Positions 24,106-34,074 of a stretch of 55,759 nucleotides of DNA are shown one piece after another; the first letter of the stretch is position 1, and each line of letters begins with the position of its first letter. The position numbers and the translations under genes were made by a program. The notes below the pieces were generated by a model. That model saw only the letters and a program-made list of their open reading frames with translations, searched no databases and was not told the origin of the DNA. Source of the stretch: JBDTVS01 sp040007095 (GTDB taxonomy: Bacteria > Acidobacteriota > Vicinamibacteria > Vicinamibacterales > CAVVIG01); assembly GCA_040007095.1 (NCBI GenBank), contig JBDTVS010000136.1, forward strand, positions 1 to 55,759, read 5' to 3'.

Positions 24106-24219
24106 ATGAAAGTTCGTGCGTCGGTGAAGAAAATTTGCGACAAGTGCAAGATCGTCAGGCGCCGCGGCGTGGTGCGGGTGATTTGCTCGAATCAGAAACA
24201 CAAGCAGAGACAGGGATAA
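24106..24219 (+). CDS. rpmJ: 50S ribosomal protein L36
   Basis: A 37-residue zinc protein, the smallest ribosomal protein. It reads MKVRASVKKICDKCKIVRRR, then GVVRVICSNQKHKQRQG, with the Cys-Cys-Cys-His zinc site (C11, C14, C27, H32). Length and position after infA are standard. The gap before it (23960-24105) contains array C and no gene. Confidence 0.97.
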   Translation: MKVRASVKKICDKCKIVRRRGVVRVICSNQKHKQRQG

Positions 24220-24265
24220 CAGTCGCGACCATCGACGTCCGGACGTCGGCAGTCACACCCGACTG
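24220..24265. repeat. Nested palindrome between rpmJ and rpsM
   Basis: A 16-bp perfect palindrome, CGACGTCCGGACGTCG (24233-24248), lies inside a CAGTCG (24220-24225) / CGACTG (24260-24265) pair. It begins right after the rpmJ stop. Confidence 0.78.
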
Positions 24266-24305
24266 ACGCGACCGACCGCCGATTGACGAGGACGAGGAAT
24301 CAGCT

Positions 24306-24680
24306 ATGGCACGCATTGCAGGCGTCGATCTTCCGCGAACCAAGCGGATCGAGATTGGCCTCACGTACATCTACGGCATCGGCCGCGTCCGATCGAACAA
24401 GATCCTGACCGAAGCCGGCGTCAGCGCGGATCTGCGCATCAAGGATCTGTCGGAAGACGACGTGCGAAAGATCAGCCGGGTGATCGAGGAGCAGGGCGGT
24501 GTCGAAGGCGATCTCCGCAAGGATATCGCGATGAATATCAAGCGGCTGATGGAAATCGGCTGTTATCGCGGGCTGCGTCACCGTCGCGGTCTGCCGGTGC
24601 GGGGCCAGCGGACCAAGACCAACGCGCGCACCCGCAAGGGTCCGCGCAAGGGCGCGATCGCCAAGAAGAAGACGATCTAG
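24306..24680 (+). CDS. rpsM: 30S ribosomal protein S13
   Basis: A 124-residue head protein contacting S19 and the P-site tRNA. MARIAGVDLPRTKRIEIGLT, IYGIGRVRSNKIL, and the C-terminal GLRHRRGLPVRGQRTKTNAR with GPRKGAIAKKK are conserved. It opens the alpha block and is 39 bp before rpsK. Confidence 0.98.
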   Translation: MARIAGVDLPRTKRIEIGLTYIYGIGRVRSNKILTEAGVSADLRIKDLSEDDVRKISRVIEEQGGVEGDLRKDIAMNIKRLMEIGCYRGLRHRRGLPVRGQRTKTNARTRKGPRKGAIAKKKTI

Positions 24681-24719
24681 AACGTAGGGATTCGGGCGGA
24701 CGGATTAGGGACGAGAAAT

Positions 24720-25172
24720 ATGGCCAAGACTGAAGCGGCAGGCGCCACCCCGGACAAACCAGAGAAGAAGGAAGGCGCGGCCGGGAAGCGGAAAAAGACG
24801 TTCAAGAAGCGCGGCGAGAAGCGCGTGGTCCATCACGGCCTGGCGCACATCCACGCGTCGTTCAACAACACGACGGTGACGATCACCGACACCGAAGGGA
24901 ACGTCGTCGCCTGGTCGAGCGCCGGGGGCATCGGCTTCAAAGGCTCGCGGAAAGGGACGCCGTTTGCGGCGACGCAGGCCGCCTTGAATGCCGGCAATGC
25001 CGCCAAGACGGTCGGGATGCGGTCTCTCGACGTGCGCGTGAAGGGTCCAGGATCGGGGCGGGAGTCGGCGATCAGGGCCCTGCAGACCGTCGGCATCGAG
25101 GTGAAGTCGATCCGCGACGTCACGCCGATTCCGCACAACGGCTGCCGCCCGCCGAAGCGAAGACGGGTGTGA
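24720..25172 (+). CDS. rpsK: 30S ribosomal protein S11
   Basis: A 150-residue platform protein. The conserved part begins with GLAHIHASFNNTTVTITD and includes GGIGFKGSRKGTPFAATQAA and VKGPGSGRESAIRAL, ending IPHNGCRPPKRRRV. It is about 20 residues longer than usual through a Lys/Ala/Glu-rich N-terminal extension. The ATG at 24720 follows GGACGAGAAAT. Confidence 0.98.
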   Translation: MAKTEAAGATPDKPEKKEGAAGKRKKTFKKRGEKRVVHHGLAHIHASFNNTTVTITDTEGNVVAWSSAGGIGFKGSRKGTPFAATQAALNAGNAAKTVGMRSLDVRVKGPGSGRESAIRALQTVGIEVKSIRDVTPIPHNGCRPPKRRRV

Positions 25173-25221
25173 TATCGGAACGGTGAGGGTTGTGAGATCC
25201 TCGAATTCGAGAGGTTATTGA

Positions 25222-25851
25222 ATGGCACGGTACATCGGGCCCGTTTGTCGCCTTTGCCGACGCGAGGGCATGAAGCTGTTCCTCAAGGGAGAGCGGTGTT
25301 ACACGGAGAAGTGTGCGATCGAGAAGCGCAACTTCCCCCCTGGGCAGCACGGCAAGACGCGAAAAGCGAAGCTCGCCGGTTACGGTCTGCAGCTGCGTGA
25401 GAAGCAGAAGGTGAAGCGCATCTACGGTGTGCTCGAGGATCAGTTCCGGGGCTATTTCGAGACCGCGGACCGGACCCGGGGTATCACCGGCGAAGTGTTG
25501 CTGCAGCTGCTCGAGCGTAGGCTGGATAACGTGATCTACCGCCTCGGCCTGGCCACGTCGCGTCCGCAGGCCCGGCAGCTCGTGCGTCACGGTCATTTCC
25601 AGGTCAACGGCAAGAAAGTGGACATCCCGTCATACTCGATGCGGCAGGGCGACGTGGTGACCATCATCGGCCGAAGCCAGAAGAGTCCGACGATCGAGCA
25701 CGCCATGGAGGAAGTCAAGGGCCGCGGCATCCCGGCGTGGCTGTCGTTCGACTCCGGCGCAGGCACCGGGCGAATCGTGTCGATGCCGACGCGTGAACAG
25801 ATCAACCTGCCGGTGCAGGAACAACTGATTGTCGAGTTGTATTCGAAATGA
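25222..25851 (+). CDS. rpsD: 30S ribosomal protein S4
   Basis: A 209-residue 16S rRNA-binding protein and, in E. coli, the repressor of the alpha operon. MARYIGPVCRLCRREGMKLF with CxxC and a later ERCYTEKC show the cysteine (zinc) form. The S4 RNA-binding domain spans RLDNVIYRLGLATSRPQARQ and VRHGHFQVNGKKVDIPSY. The gap to rpoA is 249 bp and carries two hairpins. Confidence 0.98.
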   Translation: MARYIGPVCRLCRREGMKLFLKGERCYTEKCAIEKRNFPPGQHGKTRKAKLAGYGLQLREKQKVKRIYGVLEDQFRGYFETADRTRGITGEVLLQLLERRLDNVIYRLGLATSRPQARQLVRHGHFQVNGKKVDIPSYSMRQGDVVTIIGRSQKSPTIEHAMEEVKGRGIPAWLSFDSGAGTGRIVSMPTREQINLPVQEQLIVELYSK

Positions 25852-25858
25852 GGCTTGA

Positions 25859-26044
25859 CGACCAACCCCGCCTGTTCACGCAGAGCCGGCGGAGGATTCT
25901 TTGGTTGGTTCTGCGGTCGCGGTGGCCGAAGCATCGGGGCTCTTCGCATCGACTGTCAGCGTCCGCGCGGCTCTGATCTCGTCGTGTTCGTAGCCAGTCA
26001 CCGGCCCGCAGCCTTGAACAGACCTGCGGCGGGAGGTCGGTGAC
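25859..26044. repeat. Two hairpins in the rpsD-rpoA gap
   Basis: First hairpin: ACCAACC (near 25860) with GGTTGGT (near 25901), containing CCGCC/GGCGG. Second: GTCACCG (25997-26003) with CGGTGAC (26038-26044), containing CCGCAG (26006-26011) and CTGCGG (26024-26029). No gene was found in 25852-26100; the AAGGA site for rpoA lies at its end. Confidence 0.7.
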
Positions 26045-26100
26045 CATACTTGCAGGTCTGGAGGCCCGTCTGAGGGCCCGTTGGCGAAAGGATGTGTCCG

Positions 26101-27084
26101 ATGTTGTGGAAGGGTTTTCAGCGGCCGAAGCGCCTGGAATTCGAACGCGAGACGTTGACCGATCGGTTCGGGCGGTTCTACGCGCAACCGTTCGAGCGCG
26201 GGTTCGGTACGACCGTGGGCAATGCGTTGCGCCGTGTGCTGCTGTCTTCGATTGAGGGGGCGGCGATCACGGCGGTGAAGATCGACGGCGTCCTGCACGA
26301 GTTCTCCCCCATCCCGGGAATCGTCGAGGACGCGACCGACATCATCCTCAACCTCAAACAGATTCCGTTGAAGATGCACGTCGATCACACCAAGACCTTG
26401 ACGCTGCGGGTCGACAAGCCGGGCGAAGTGCGGGCGCGCGACATCCAGGCCGACGCCGACGTCGAGATTCTCGAGCCCGACGCGCACATTGCGACCGTCG
26501 CCGAGCACGGCAAGCTGCACATGGAAATGCGCATGAAGCGCAGCCGCGGCTATATTTCAGCCGACAAGAACTTCGACGAGGATCTGGGCATCGGCTGGAT
26601 TCCGATCGACTCGGTGCACTCGCCGGTCAAGAAGGTGAACTACCTGGTCGAGGCCGCGCGCCTCGGACAGACGACCGACTACGAGAAGCTGACGGTGGAT
26701 GTCTGGACCAACGGGTCGGTGAGCGCGCGCGACGGTGTGTCGCTGGCCGCCAAGCTGATTCGCGATCACCTGAACATCTTCATCAACCTCGAAGAGAGCG
26801 GGGAAGCGCTGACGGACGCAGCCAGCGATCAGCCGCGCGCCGGGATCAGCAACGAAAACCTCGACAAGAGCGTCGAGGAGCTGGAGCTGTCGGTGCGGTC
26901 GTACAACTGCCTCAAGAACGCGAATATCCGCACGATCCGCGAGTTGGTGCAGAAGACGGAAGCCGAGATGTTGAAGACGAAGAATTTCGGGCGCAAGAGT
27001 CTGAACGAGATCAAGGAAATTCTTCACACCATGGGTCTGAGCCTCGGCATGCGTGTCGACCAGTCGCCCTCGTCTCAGGAATAA
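26101..27084 (+). CDS. rpoA: RNA polymerase alpha subunit
   Basis: A 327-residue subunit. The N-terminal dimerisation domain (PKRLEFERETLTDRFGRFYA, ERGFGTTVGNALRRVLLSSI) and the C-terminal DNA- and activator-binding domain (ELELSVRSYNCLKNANIRTI, KNFGRKSLNEIKEIL) are joined by a linker near residue 245. ATG 26101 is preferred over 26092 because AAGGA stands at a proper distance from it. It is placed between S4 and L17 as usual. Confidence 0.98.
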   Translation: MLWKGFQRPKRLEFERETLTDRFGRFYAQPFERGFGTTVGNALRRVLLSSIEGAAITAVKIDGVLHEFSPIPGIVEDATDIILNLKQIPLKMHVDHTKTLTLRVDKPGEVRARDIQADADVEILEPDAHIATVAEHGKLHMEMRMKRSRGYISADKNFDEDLGIGWIPIDSVHSPVKKVNYLVEAARLGQTTDYEKLTVDVWTNGSVSARDGVSLAAKLIRDHLNIFINLEESGEALTDAASDQPRAGISNENLDKSVEELELSVRSYNCLKNANIRTIRELVQKTEAEMLKTKNFGRKSLNEIKEILHTMGLSLGMRVDQSPSSQE

Positions 27085-27098
27085 CCCTGGAGGCTGTT

Positions 27099-27122
27099 GG
27101 CCGGAGGCGTCTGCCTCCGGCC
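27099..27122. repeat. Perfect 10-bp hairpin between rpoA and rplQ
   Basis: GGCCGGAGGC (27099-27108) and GCCTCCGGCC (27113-27122) form a perfect stem over GTCT. No T-run follows, so it is not an obvious terminator; it lies 16 bp before the rplQ ATG. Confidence 0.85.
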
Positions 27123-27138
27123 CCGGCATAGAGCACTT

Positions 27139-27699
27139 ATGAGACACCGAGTAGCGCACAGAAAGCTGGGACGCGTCACCGAGCATCGCATGGCGATGCT
27201 GCGGAATCAGGCGACTTCCCTGCTTCGCCACGAGCACCTGACCACGACGGTCCCGCGCGCCAAGGAGCTGCGGCCGTTTGTCGAGCGCCTCATCACCATC
27301 GCCAAGCGCGGCGGCGCGAATGGCAAAACCCTCCACGCGCGCCGGCTGCTGATGCACGATCTCCAGGATCAGGAGGTGATCGGAAAGCTGTTCGATACGC
27401 TGGCCCCGCGGTTTGCCTCACGGCCGGGGGGCTACACGCGCATGCTGCGCGTCGGGTTCCGCCGCGGGGATAGTGCCGAGGTCGCGCAGGTCGAGCTGGT
27501 TGGCAGCGAGTTCGACCCACGCGCGAAGGCGAAGGCCGACGGCAAGGGCGAGGAGCCCAAGGCCAAAGCCACCGGCGTCGGCGAGCGGCTGAGGGCGGTC
27601 GCCGAGCGCCTCCGCGGCAAGAAAGAGGCGCCAGCTTCGGAACAGAAACCGGCGAAGCGAGCCGGGAAAGCGGCAAAAGATCCGGCCACCGAAGGATAG
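27139..27699 (+). CDS. rplQ: 50S ribosomal protein L17 with long basic tail
   Basis: A 186-residue L17. The conserved part (MRHRVAHRKLGRVTEHRMAM, LRNQATSLLRHEHLTTTVPR, GGYTRMLRVGFRRGD) ends near residue 125. The remaining 60 residues are Lys/Ala/Glu-rich low complexity, longer than in most bacteria (E. coli L17 has 127). It is the last gene of the superoperon; a terminator hairpin follows. Confidence 0.97.
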   Translation: MRHRVAHRKLGRVTEHRMAMLRNQATSLLRHEHLTTTVPRAKELRPFVERLITIAKRGGANGKTLHARRLLMHDLQDQEVIGKLFDTLAPRFASRPGGYTRMLRVGFRRGDSAEVAQVELVGSEFDPRAKAKADGKGEEPKAKATGVGERLRAVAERLRGKKEAPASEQKPAKRAGKAAKDPATEG

Positions 27700-27755
27700 C
27701 GAGCAGTTCGGCCATTCATCATCGATGAATCGCCGGCGGACACGATTTCCACACG

Positions 27756-27796
27756 GAGCCCCGCGCGGCTGGACCGCCGCCGGGGCTCTCTTGTTG
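27756..27796. terminator. Terminator after rplQ, shared with the convergent EF-G-like gene
   Basis: GAGCCCCG (27756-27763) pairs with CGGGGCTC (27781-27788), with further CGCGG/CCGCCG pairing inside, followed by TCTTGTTG. It lies between the rplQ stop and the convergent EF-G-like gene and could serve both strands. Confidence 0.7.
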
Positions 27797-29893
27797 TCAG
27801 GCCTCTTCCACTTCGACGCCCGCGCGGTCGGCCTTCGCCGCGGCGATGATCTTCGCCTGCAGATGCGCCGGCACTTCCTCGTAGTGCGAATATTCCATGT
27901 GATACGAACCGCGCCCTCCGGTTGCCGACGTCAGGTGCTGCTCGTAGGTGAGCATCTCGGACATCGGGACCTGCGCCTTGATCACCGTCGTCGCGCCCCG
28001 CGTATCCATCCCGCCGATGCGGCCGCGCCGGCCGTTCAAGTCGCCCATCAGATCGCCGGCAAAGTCGGACGGCGCGTAGACCTCGACGTGCATCACCGGT
28101 TCGAGGATCGTGGGACGGGCCCGCGTCATCGCGTCCTTGAACGCGAGTGATCCCGCCAGCTTGAACGAAAGCTCGTTGGAGTCGACGTCGTGGTACGAGC
28201 CGTCGAACACGGTGACGCGGAAGTCGACCATCGGGTAGCCCGCCAGGTACCCGCGGGTCCTCGCATCCTGAATCCCCTTTTCGACCGCCGGAACGAACTG
28301 GCGGGGAATCGATCCGCCGAAAATATCGTCGACGAATTCGAAGTCCGTGCCGCGCGGCAGGGGCTCGACTCTGATCTTGCAGTCGCCGAATTGACCGTGT
28401 CCGCCGGTCTGTTTTTTGTGGCGGCCGTGTGCTTCGGTCGAGGACTTGATCGTTTCCCGATAGGGGATCCGGGGCGGCTTCAGATTCACGTCGACGCCGA
28501 AACGGCGCTTCAGCTTGGCGACCGTCACCTCGATGTGCAATTGCCCCTGGCCCGACAGCAGCAGTTCCATCGTCTGGGGATCCCGGCTGTACCTGATTGC
28601 GGGATCCTCTTCCTCGAGTCGGTGCATCGACGTGCTGATCTTGTCCTCGTCGCCGCGGCTCTTCGGCTCGATCGCGTAGGACAGTACCGGCTCGGGAAAC
28701 GTCATGACCGGGAACATCACCGCGTCCCCTTTGTCGCCCAATGTGTCGCTGGTGAGCGTGTCCTTCAACTTGGCGATCGCGCCGAGATCCCCGGCCTTGA
28801 TTTCCGGAACCGTCGTCGGCGTCTTGCCCTGCAGCAGCATCAGGCTGCCGAGGCGCTCGACTCCTTCTTTGGTTTTGTTGACCACGGTGGAATCGGACTT
28901 GAGCGCGCCCGAGACTACGCGGAACATCGTGATCCGCCCGGCAAAGGGATCCGCAATGGTCTTCCAGACGAACGCCGCAACCGGATCCTTTTCGTTGGCG
29001 GCACGCGCCACGCTCGCCCCGTCTCTCCCGAGGCCCTTGAACGGCCGGTCCGCAGGAGACGGGAGGTAGGCCACCACCGCATCCAGCAACTGCGGCGCGC
29101 CGATGTTCAAGAGCGCCGAGGTGCAGAGCAGGGGGAACAGCTTTCCGGCCATCGTCGCCCCGCGAAGACCGGCGGTCAGTTCGTCGTCGGTCAGCGTGCC
29201 CGCCTCGAAGAACCGCTCCATCAGCGTTTCGTCGGCTTCCGCGACCATTTCGATCAAGGCCTCGCGTGCGACCTCGACCGCCGCCGTCATGTCCGCGGGA
29301 ATCTCGGCAGCGGCGAACGTTCCGCTCTCGTCGGATTGAAAAATGAACGCCTTCTTGGCGATCAGATCGACGACTCCCCTGAACGATTTCTCCTCACCAA
29401 TCGGCAGCTGAATCGGAATCACCGTGCGGTGGCAGACCTCGCGCAGCGACTGGAGGGTCCGTTCGAGGCTGGCCCGCTCTCGATCGAGCCGGTTGACGAC
29501 CACCATGCGCGGCAGGGCCAGTTCGTCGGCCACGGCCCAGATTTTTTCAGTCTGGACCATCACGCCGGCGACGGCGTCGACGACCACCACCGCCGCGTCC
29601 ACGACCCGCAGTGCCGCGCACGCATCGCTCAGGAAGTTGCCGATGCCGGGCGTGTCGATGAGGTTGATCTTCGTCTTCTGCCATTCGACGAATGAAAGGC
29701 TGGAAGACAACGTGTGCTTGCGTGCGACCTCTTCCTCGTCGAAGTCGGTCACCGTGGTTCCGTCGTCGACTTTCCCGAAGCGGTTCACCATGCCGGCGTC
29801 GGAGAGAATGGCTGCGGCCAGCTGCGTCTTTCCCGAGGAGCTGTGACCGACGAGGGCGACGTTCCTGATACTGGCTGCGTCGTAAACCTTCAT
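27797..29893 (-). CDS. EF-G-like GTPase (FusA2-type paralogue)
   Basis: A 698-residue translational GTPase with all EF-G domains but clearly different from fusA. G1 is GHSSSGKTQLAAAIL, G3 is DTPGIGNF and G4 is NRLDRE, with arginine where the usual motif has lysine. The domain IV loop KKQTGGHGQFGDCKIRVEPL is present. Such paralogues occur in many phyla and their cellular role is not settled; ribosome rescue, recycling or stress roles are possible. ATG 29893 begins the conserved N-terminus. It converges on rplQ. Confidence 0.9.
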   Translation of the reverse strand: MKVYDAASIRNVALVGHSSSGKTQLAAAILSDAGMVNRFGKVDDGTTVTDFDEEEVARKHTLSSSLSFVEWQKTKINLIDTPGIGNFLSDACAALRVVDAAVVVVDAVAGVMVQTEKIWAVADELALPRMVVVNRLDRERASLERTLQSLREVCHRTVIPIQLPIGEEKSFRGVVDLIAKKAFIFQSDESGTFAAAEIPADMTAAVEVAREALIEMVAEADETLMERFFEAGTLTDDELTAGLRGATMAGKLFPLLCTSALLNIGAPQLLDAVVAYLPSPADRPFKGLGRDGASVARAANEKDPVAAFVWKTIADPFAGRITMFRVVSGALKSDSTVVNKTKEGVERLGSLMLLQGKTPTTVPEIKAGDLGAIAKLKDTLTSDTLGDKGDAVMFPVMTFPEPVLSYAIEPKSRGDEDKISTSMHRLEEEDPAIRYSRDPQTMELLLSGQGQLHIEVTVAKLKRRFGVDVNLKPPRIPYRETIKSSTEAHGRHKKQTGGHGQFGDCKIRVEPLPRGTDFEFVDDIFGGSIPRQFVPAVEKGIQDARTRGYLAGYPMVDFRVTVFDGSYHDVDSNELSFKLAGSLAFKDAMTRARPTILEPVMHVEVYAPSDFAGDLMGDLNGRRGRIGGMDTRGATTVIKAQVPMSEMLTYEQHLTSATGGRGSYHMEYSHYEEVPAHLQAKIIAAAKADRAGVEVEEA

Positions 29894-30170
29894 AGGCAGG
29901 ATCCCCCCCAGTGCGAATGTGCGTCCACCGCGCATCATATTCGCCGGGCTGAGCCCCCGCAAGCGCGTTGCGACCAGCGCTCATGGGACGGTGCCTCGGT
30001 TGCTCGGCATCGAGCGCTTCGGGGTCCAGTTCGACCGCTTCGTCCGGCGTCCGCTCGAGCCGATCCCGGTGCCAGGCGGTGAAAGAGCGTTCGGACCACG
30101 GAGGCTGCGTGAGCCGCGGGCGGCTTCTACCGCGGTCTCGCGGTGTTCGGTGGGGGTGGCGGCTGTGCGG

Positions 30171-31469
30171 CTATTCGTAGCGAAGGGCTTCGATGGGATC
30201 CAGCCGCGAGGCTTTGAACGCCGGATACATGCCGAAGAAGATGCCCACCGAGGCGGAGAACCCGATGCCGATCGCGAACGACCACCACGGCAGGGAGATG
30301 GGAAAACCGGAAATCCAATGCACGGCCAGGCCGATGAAGCTGCCCAGTGCGATGCCGATAATGCCCCCGGCGGAGGTGAGCACCGCGGCCTCCATCAGGA
30401 ACTGAAACAGGATCTCGACACGCCTGGCGCCCAACGCCTTGCGCACGCCGATCTCGCGGGTGCGTTCCGTGACCGTGATTGACATGATCGCCATCACGCC
30501 GATGCCGCCGACCATGAGGGCAATCGAAGAGATGGTGACGAGGGCGAAGAACGTCGCCTGGCTGACCCGATCCCAGAGCTGCAGGACCGCGTCCTGGGTC
30601 AGCAGGTCGAAATCGTTAGGCTGATCGAGCTTGAGGCCGTGCCGGATTCGCATGACCCGCTCGACGTCGGCAAGGGCCGTCGCCTGGCTGACGCCCTCGC
30701 GCGGCAGGACCGAAATCTGTATGTTCATGATCGTCCCCAGACGGCCGACGCTGAACGCCCGAAGGCCGAACTCGCGCTGAAAGGTCGGATAGGGGATCAC
30801 GACAAAGTCGTCCGCGCCCAGGTTGAAGCCGCCGGGTGAGGGTCGCTGGTCGAAGACGCCGACGACGGTGAAGCGCTGGGCGCCGACGCGCACGACCTTG
30901 CCGATGGGATCGGTGCCCGACATCTCGAACAGCGCTTTGTAGGCAGTATTACCGAGGACGACCACATTCTGGCGATATTGCAGCTCGGTGCCGTTGAAAA
31001 ACCGTCCCGCCAGGATCGGGATCTTCGTGCCCTCGGCAAAGAACTCGGAGGTTCCAAGCACCAGAATGTTCTTGGTCTTCAGATCGCGGTAGAACACGCG
31101 GCGGGCGGTGCGCGGACCGGCGCCCGCTCCCAGTTCGACGTCGACGTATTGCAGCGTCGTGGCTTGCTCTTCGAGGGCACGGGCATCGGAGATCGACAGG
31201 TTCGGCCGCTTCAACAACTGCCGGAGCTCGGCCCCCCCACTGAAGCTCCCGATGCCAAAGCGCTGGACGAAAATGGTGTTCGGCCCGATCGCGCCGATCG
31301 AGTCGCGCAGCGATTGGTCGAAGCCGCGGATCATTGCCGTCATGCCGACGATCGAGGTGATGCCGATCACCACCCCGAGCACGGTCAACGCCGAGCGCAT
31401 CTTGTTGCTGCGCACCGTGTCGAGCGCCATGACGACGACTTCCTTGACGAGCCCAACTCGAATGGCCAT
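30171..31469 (-). CDS. MacB/FtsX-type ABC transporter permease
   Basis: A 432-residue membrane protein. One N-terminal helix (ALTVLGVVIGITSIVGMTAM) is followed by a large periplasmic MacB-core-like domain (about residues 45-290), then three C-terminal helices of the FtsX domain with TERTREIGVRKALGARR in the cytoplasmic loop and the ending LDPIEALRYE. It has no ATPase domain. Its start is 7 bp after the stop of a second, related permease; the two may form a heterodimer. The substrate is unknown. Confidence 0.9.
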   Translation of the reverse strand: MAIRVGLVKEVVVMALDTVRSNKMRSALTVLGVVIGITSIVGMTAMIRGFDQSLRDSIGAIGPNTIFVQRFGIGSFSGGAELRQLLKRPNLSISDARALEEQATTLQYVDVELGAGAGPRTARRVFYRDLKTKNILVLGTSEFFAEGTKIPILAGRFFNGTELQYRQNVVVLGNTAYKALFEMSGTDPIGKVVRVGAQRFTVVGVFDQRPSPGGFNLGADDFVVIPYPTFQREFGLRAFSVGRLGTIMNIQISVLPREGVSQATALADVERVMRIRHGLKLDQPNDFDLLTQDAVLQLWDRVSQATFFALVTISSIALMVGGIGVMAIMSITVTERTREIGVRKALGARRVEILFQFLMEAAVLTSAGGIIGIALGSFIGLAVHWISGFPISLPWWSFAIGIGFSASVGIFFGMYPAFKASRLDPIEALRYE

Positions 31470-31476
31470 GTCCGGT

Positions 31477-32696
<1,220 letters not shown>

Positions 32697-32700
<4 letters not shown>

Positions 32701-34034
32701 TTCTTGGTGGTGTTGTCGATCTTTACGAGGTCGCCGTCGGCCATGCCCCGAACGGAATTGTACGGGCCGGTCACCACCTGATCGTCGGGTTTGAGGCCCG
32801 AGAGCACTTCGAAGTACTTGTCGCCGGCGATCCCCATCTTGATCGGAAGAAACTCGGCGCGTTTATCGCGCACCACGAACACCCCTTCTGTTTCCTTGCG
32901 GGTCTGTCCGGGAGGAAGGTCCTGGGTGGCAACGGTCGTGACGGCATTGGCGCCTCGCTTGCGCTTGTCCTGACGCGGCTCTTTGACGATCTGTCCTTCT
33001 TCGTTGTAGATGAGCTCGCGTACGGCAACGGCCGGGATGGGCACCGCCGTCACATGCTTGCGGGTCGCCGTCGTGATGTCGGCCGTGCAGGTGAACCCGG
33101 GCCGAACGTCCGGAACGACCTCGTCGAGGACCACCACCACCTTGAACGTCGTCGCCTGTGTCCCGGTGGTTCCCGCCGTCGTCGTTTGGATGGGGCTGTT
33201 CCCGATTTCCGTCACGTGGCCTTTGAAGGTCCTGTCGGGTATGGCGTCGATCGAGATCTTCCCGAGCTGTCCGATTTGCACGTTCGGGATGTTGGTCTCG
33301 TCGACTTCGACCTCTGCTTGAATCACCGACATGTCGGCCAGAATGAGCAGGACCGTGCCGGCGTTGTTCATCGTGCCGGTGACGGCCGTCTCCCCTTGCT
33401 GAATGTTGCGGCGGGTGACGATGCCATCGATCGGCGATTCCATGCGGACCTTGCTCAAGTCGTAACGCGCGCTGTCGAGCGTTGCCCGCTCCTGCATGAT
33501 CCGGCTGTCCTGCGTCGTCACCGTTTTGATACGTTCCTGGAGGCCGGATTCCGCCCCGCGGACGTCGTTTTCGGCCTTCTCAAGCGACTCGCGCGTCGTG
33601 AGCTGCCGGGCCCACAAGTCCTGCTGCCGCTTCAGCGTCTGCTTGAGCAGGTCGAGTTGCACACGCGCCGTTTCCACCGACTGCCGCAATTGCTCGAGCG
33701 AGGCCCCCGCGGCCTGAAGCGAGGCCTCCTGGTTGTCGACGCGGGAGCGGAGCGATTTAGGGTCGATTTGCAGGAGGAACTGGCCTTTCTTGACGCGGTC
33801 GCCCTCATTCACGGCGAGGTCGACCACCCGGCCAGGGGTCTCGGCGCTGATATTGACGAGCCGCTTGGGTTGAATTTTGCCCGAGGCTGACACGACCGCC
33901 TCGAGGTCCCGGGTCTTGATCACTTCGGTCGTGATCGTGAGGCCGGTTTCCCGCTTGTACCAGAGATTGGCAGCCGCGACCGCTGCACCGAGGAGAATGA
34001 CGCCTAGCGCGATGAGAATCTTCCGGCCGTTCAT
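32697..34034 (-). CDS. Periplasmic adaptor (MacA/HlyD family)
   Basis: A 445-residue membrane-anchored adaptor. An N-terminal helix (ILIALGVILLGAAVAAANLW) is followed by a lipoyl-like strand set (VVSASGKIQPKRLVNISAET, GRVVDLAVNEGDRVKKGQFL), a coiled-coil hairpin (about 90-200, rich in Q/L/E/R), SPIDGIVTRRNIQQGETAVT closing the lipoyl fold, and beta-barrel and membrane-proximal domains. It links the inner-membrane permeases to an outer-membrane channel by analogy with MacA. It starts 40 bp after the Yip1-like gene. Confidence 0.92.
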
Positions 34035-34074
34035 CTATGCTCCTGACAGTTGACAGCTTAGTTCCCGCCTGGGT

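Noticed and set aside
25852..26100. tRNA or small gene in the rpsD-rpoA gap
   Set aside because: No cloverleaf or T-loop sequence was found and the open frames are short and without a good start.
29894..30170. Possible missing ABC ATPase between the EF-G-like and permease genes
   Set aside because: The 277-bp gap is too short and contains no Walker or signature motif in any frame.
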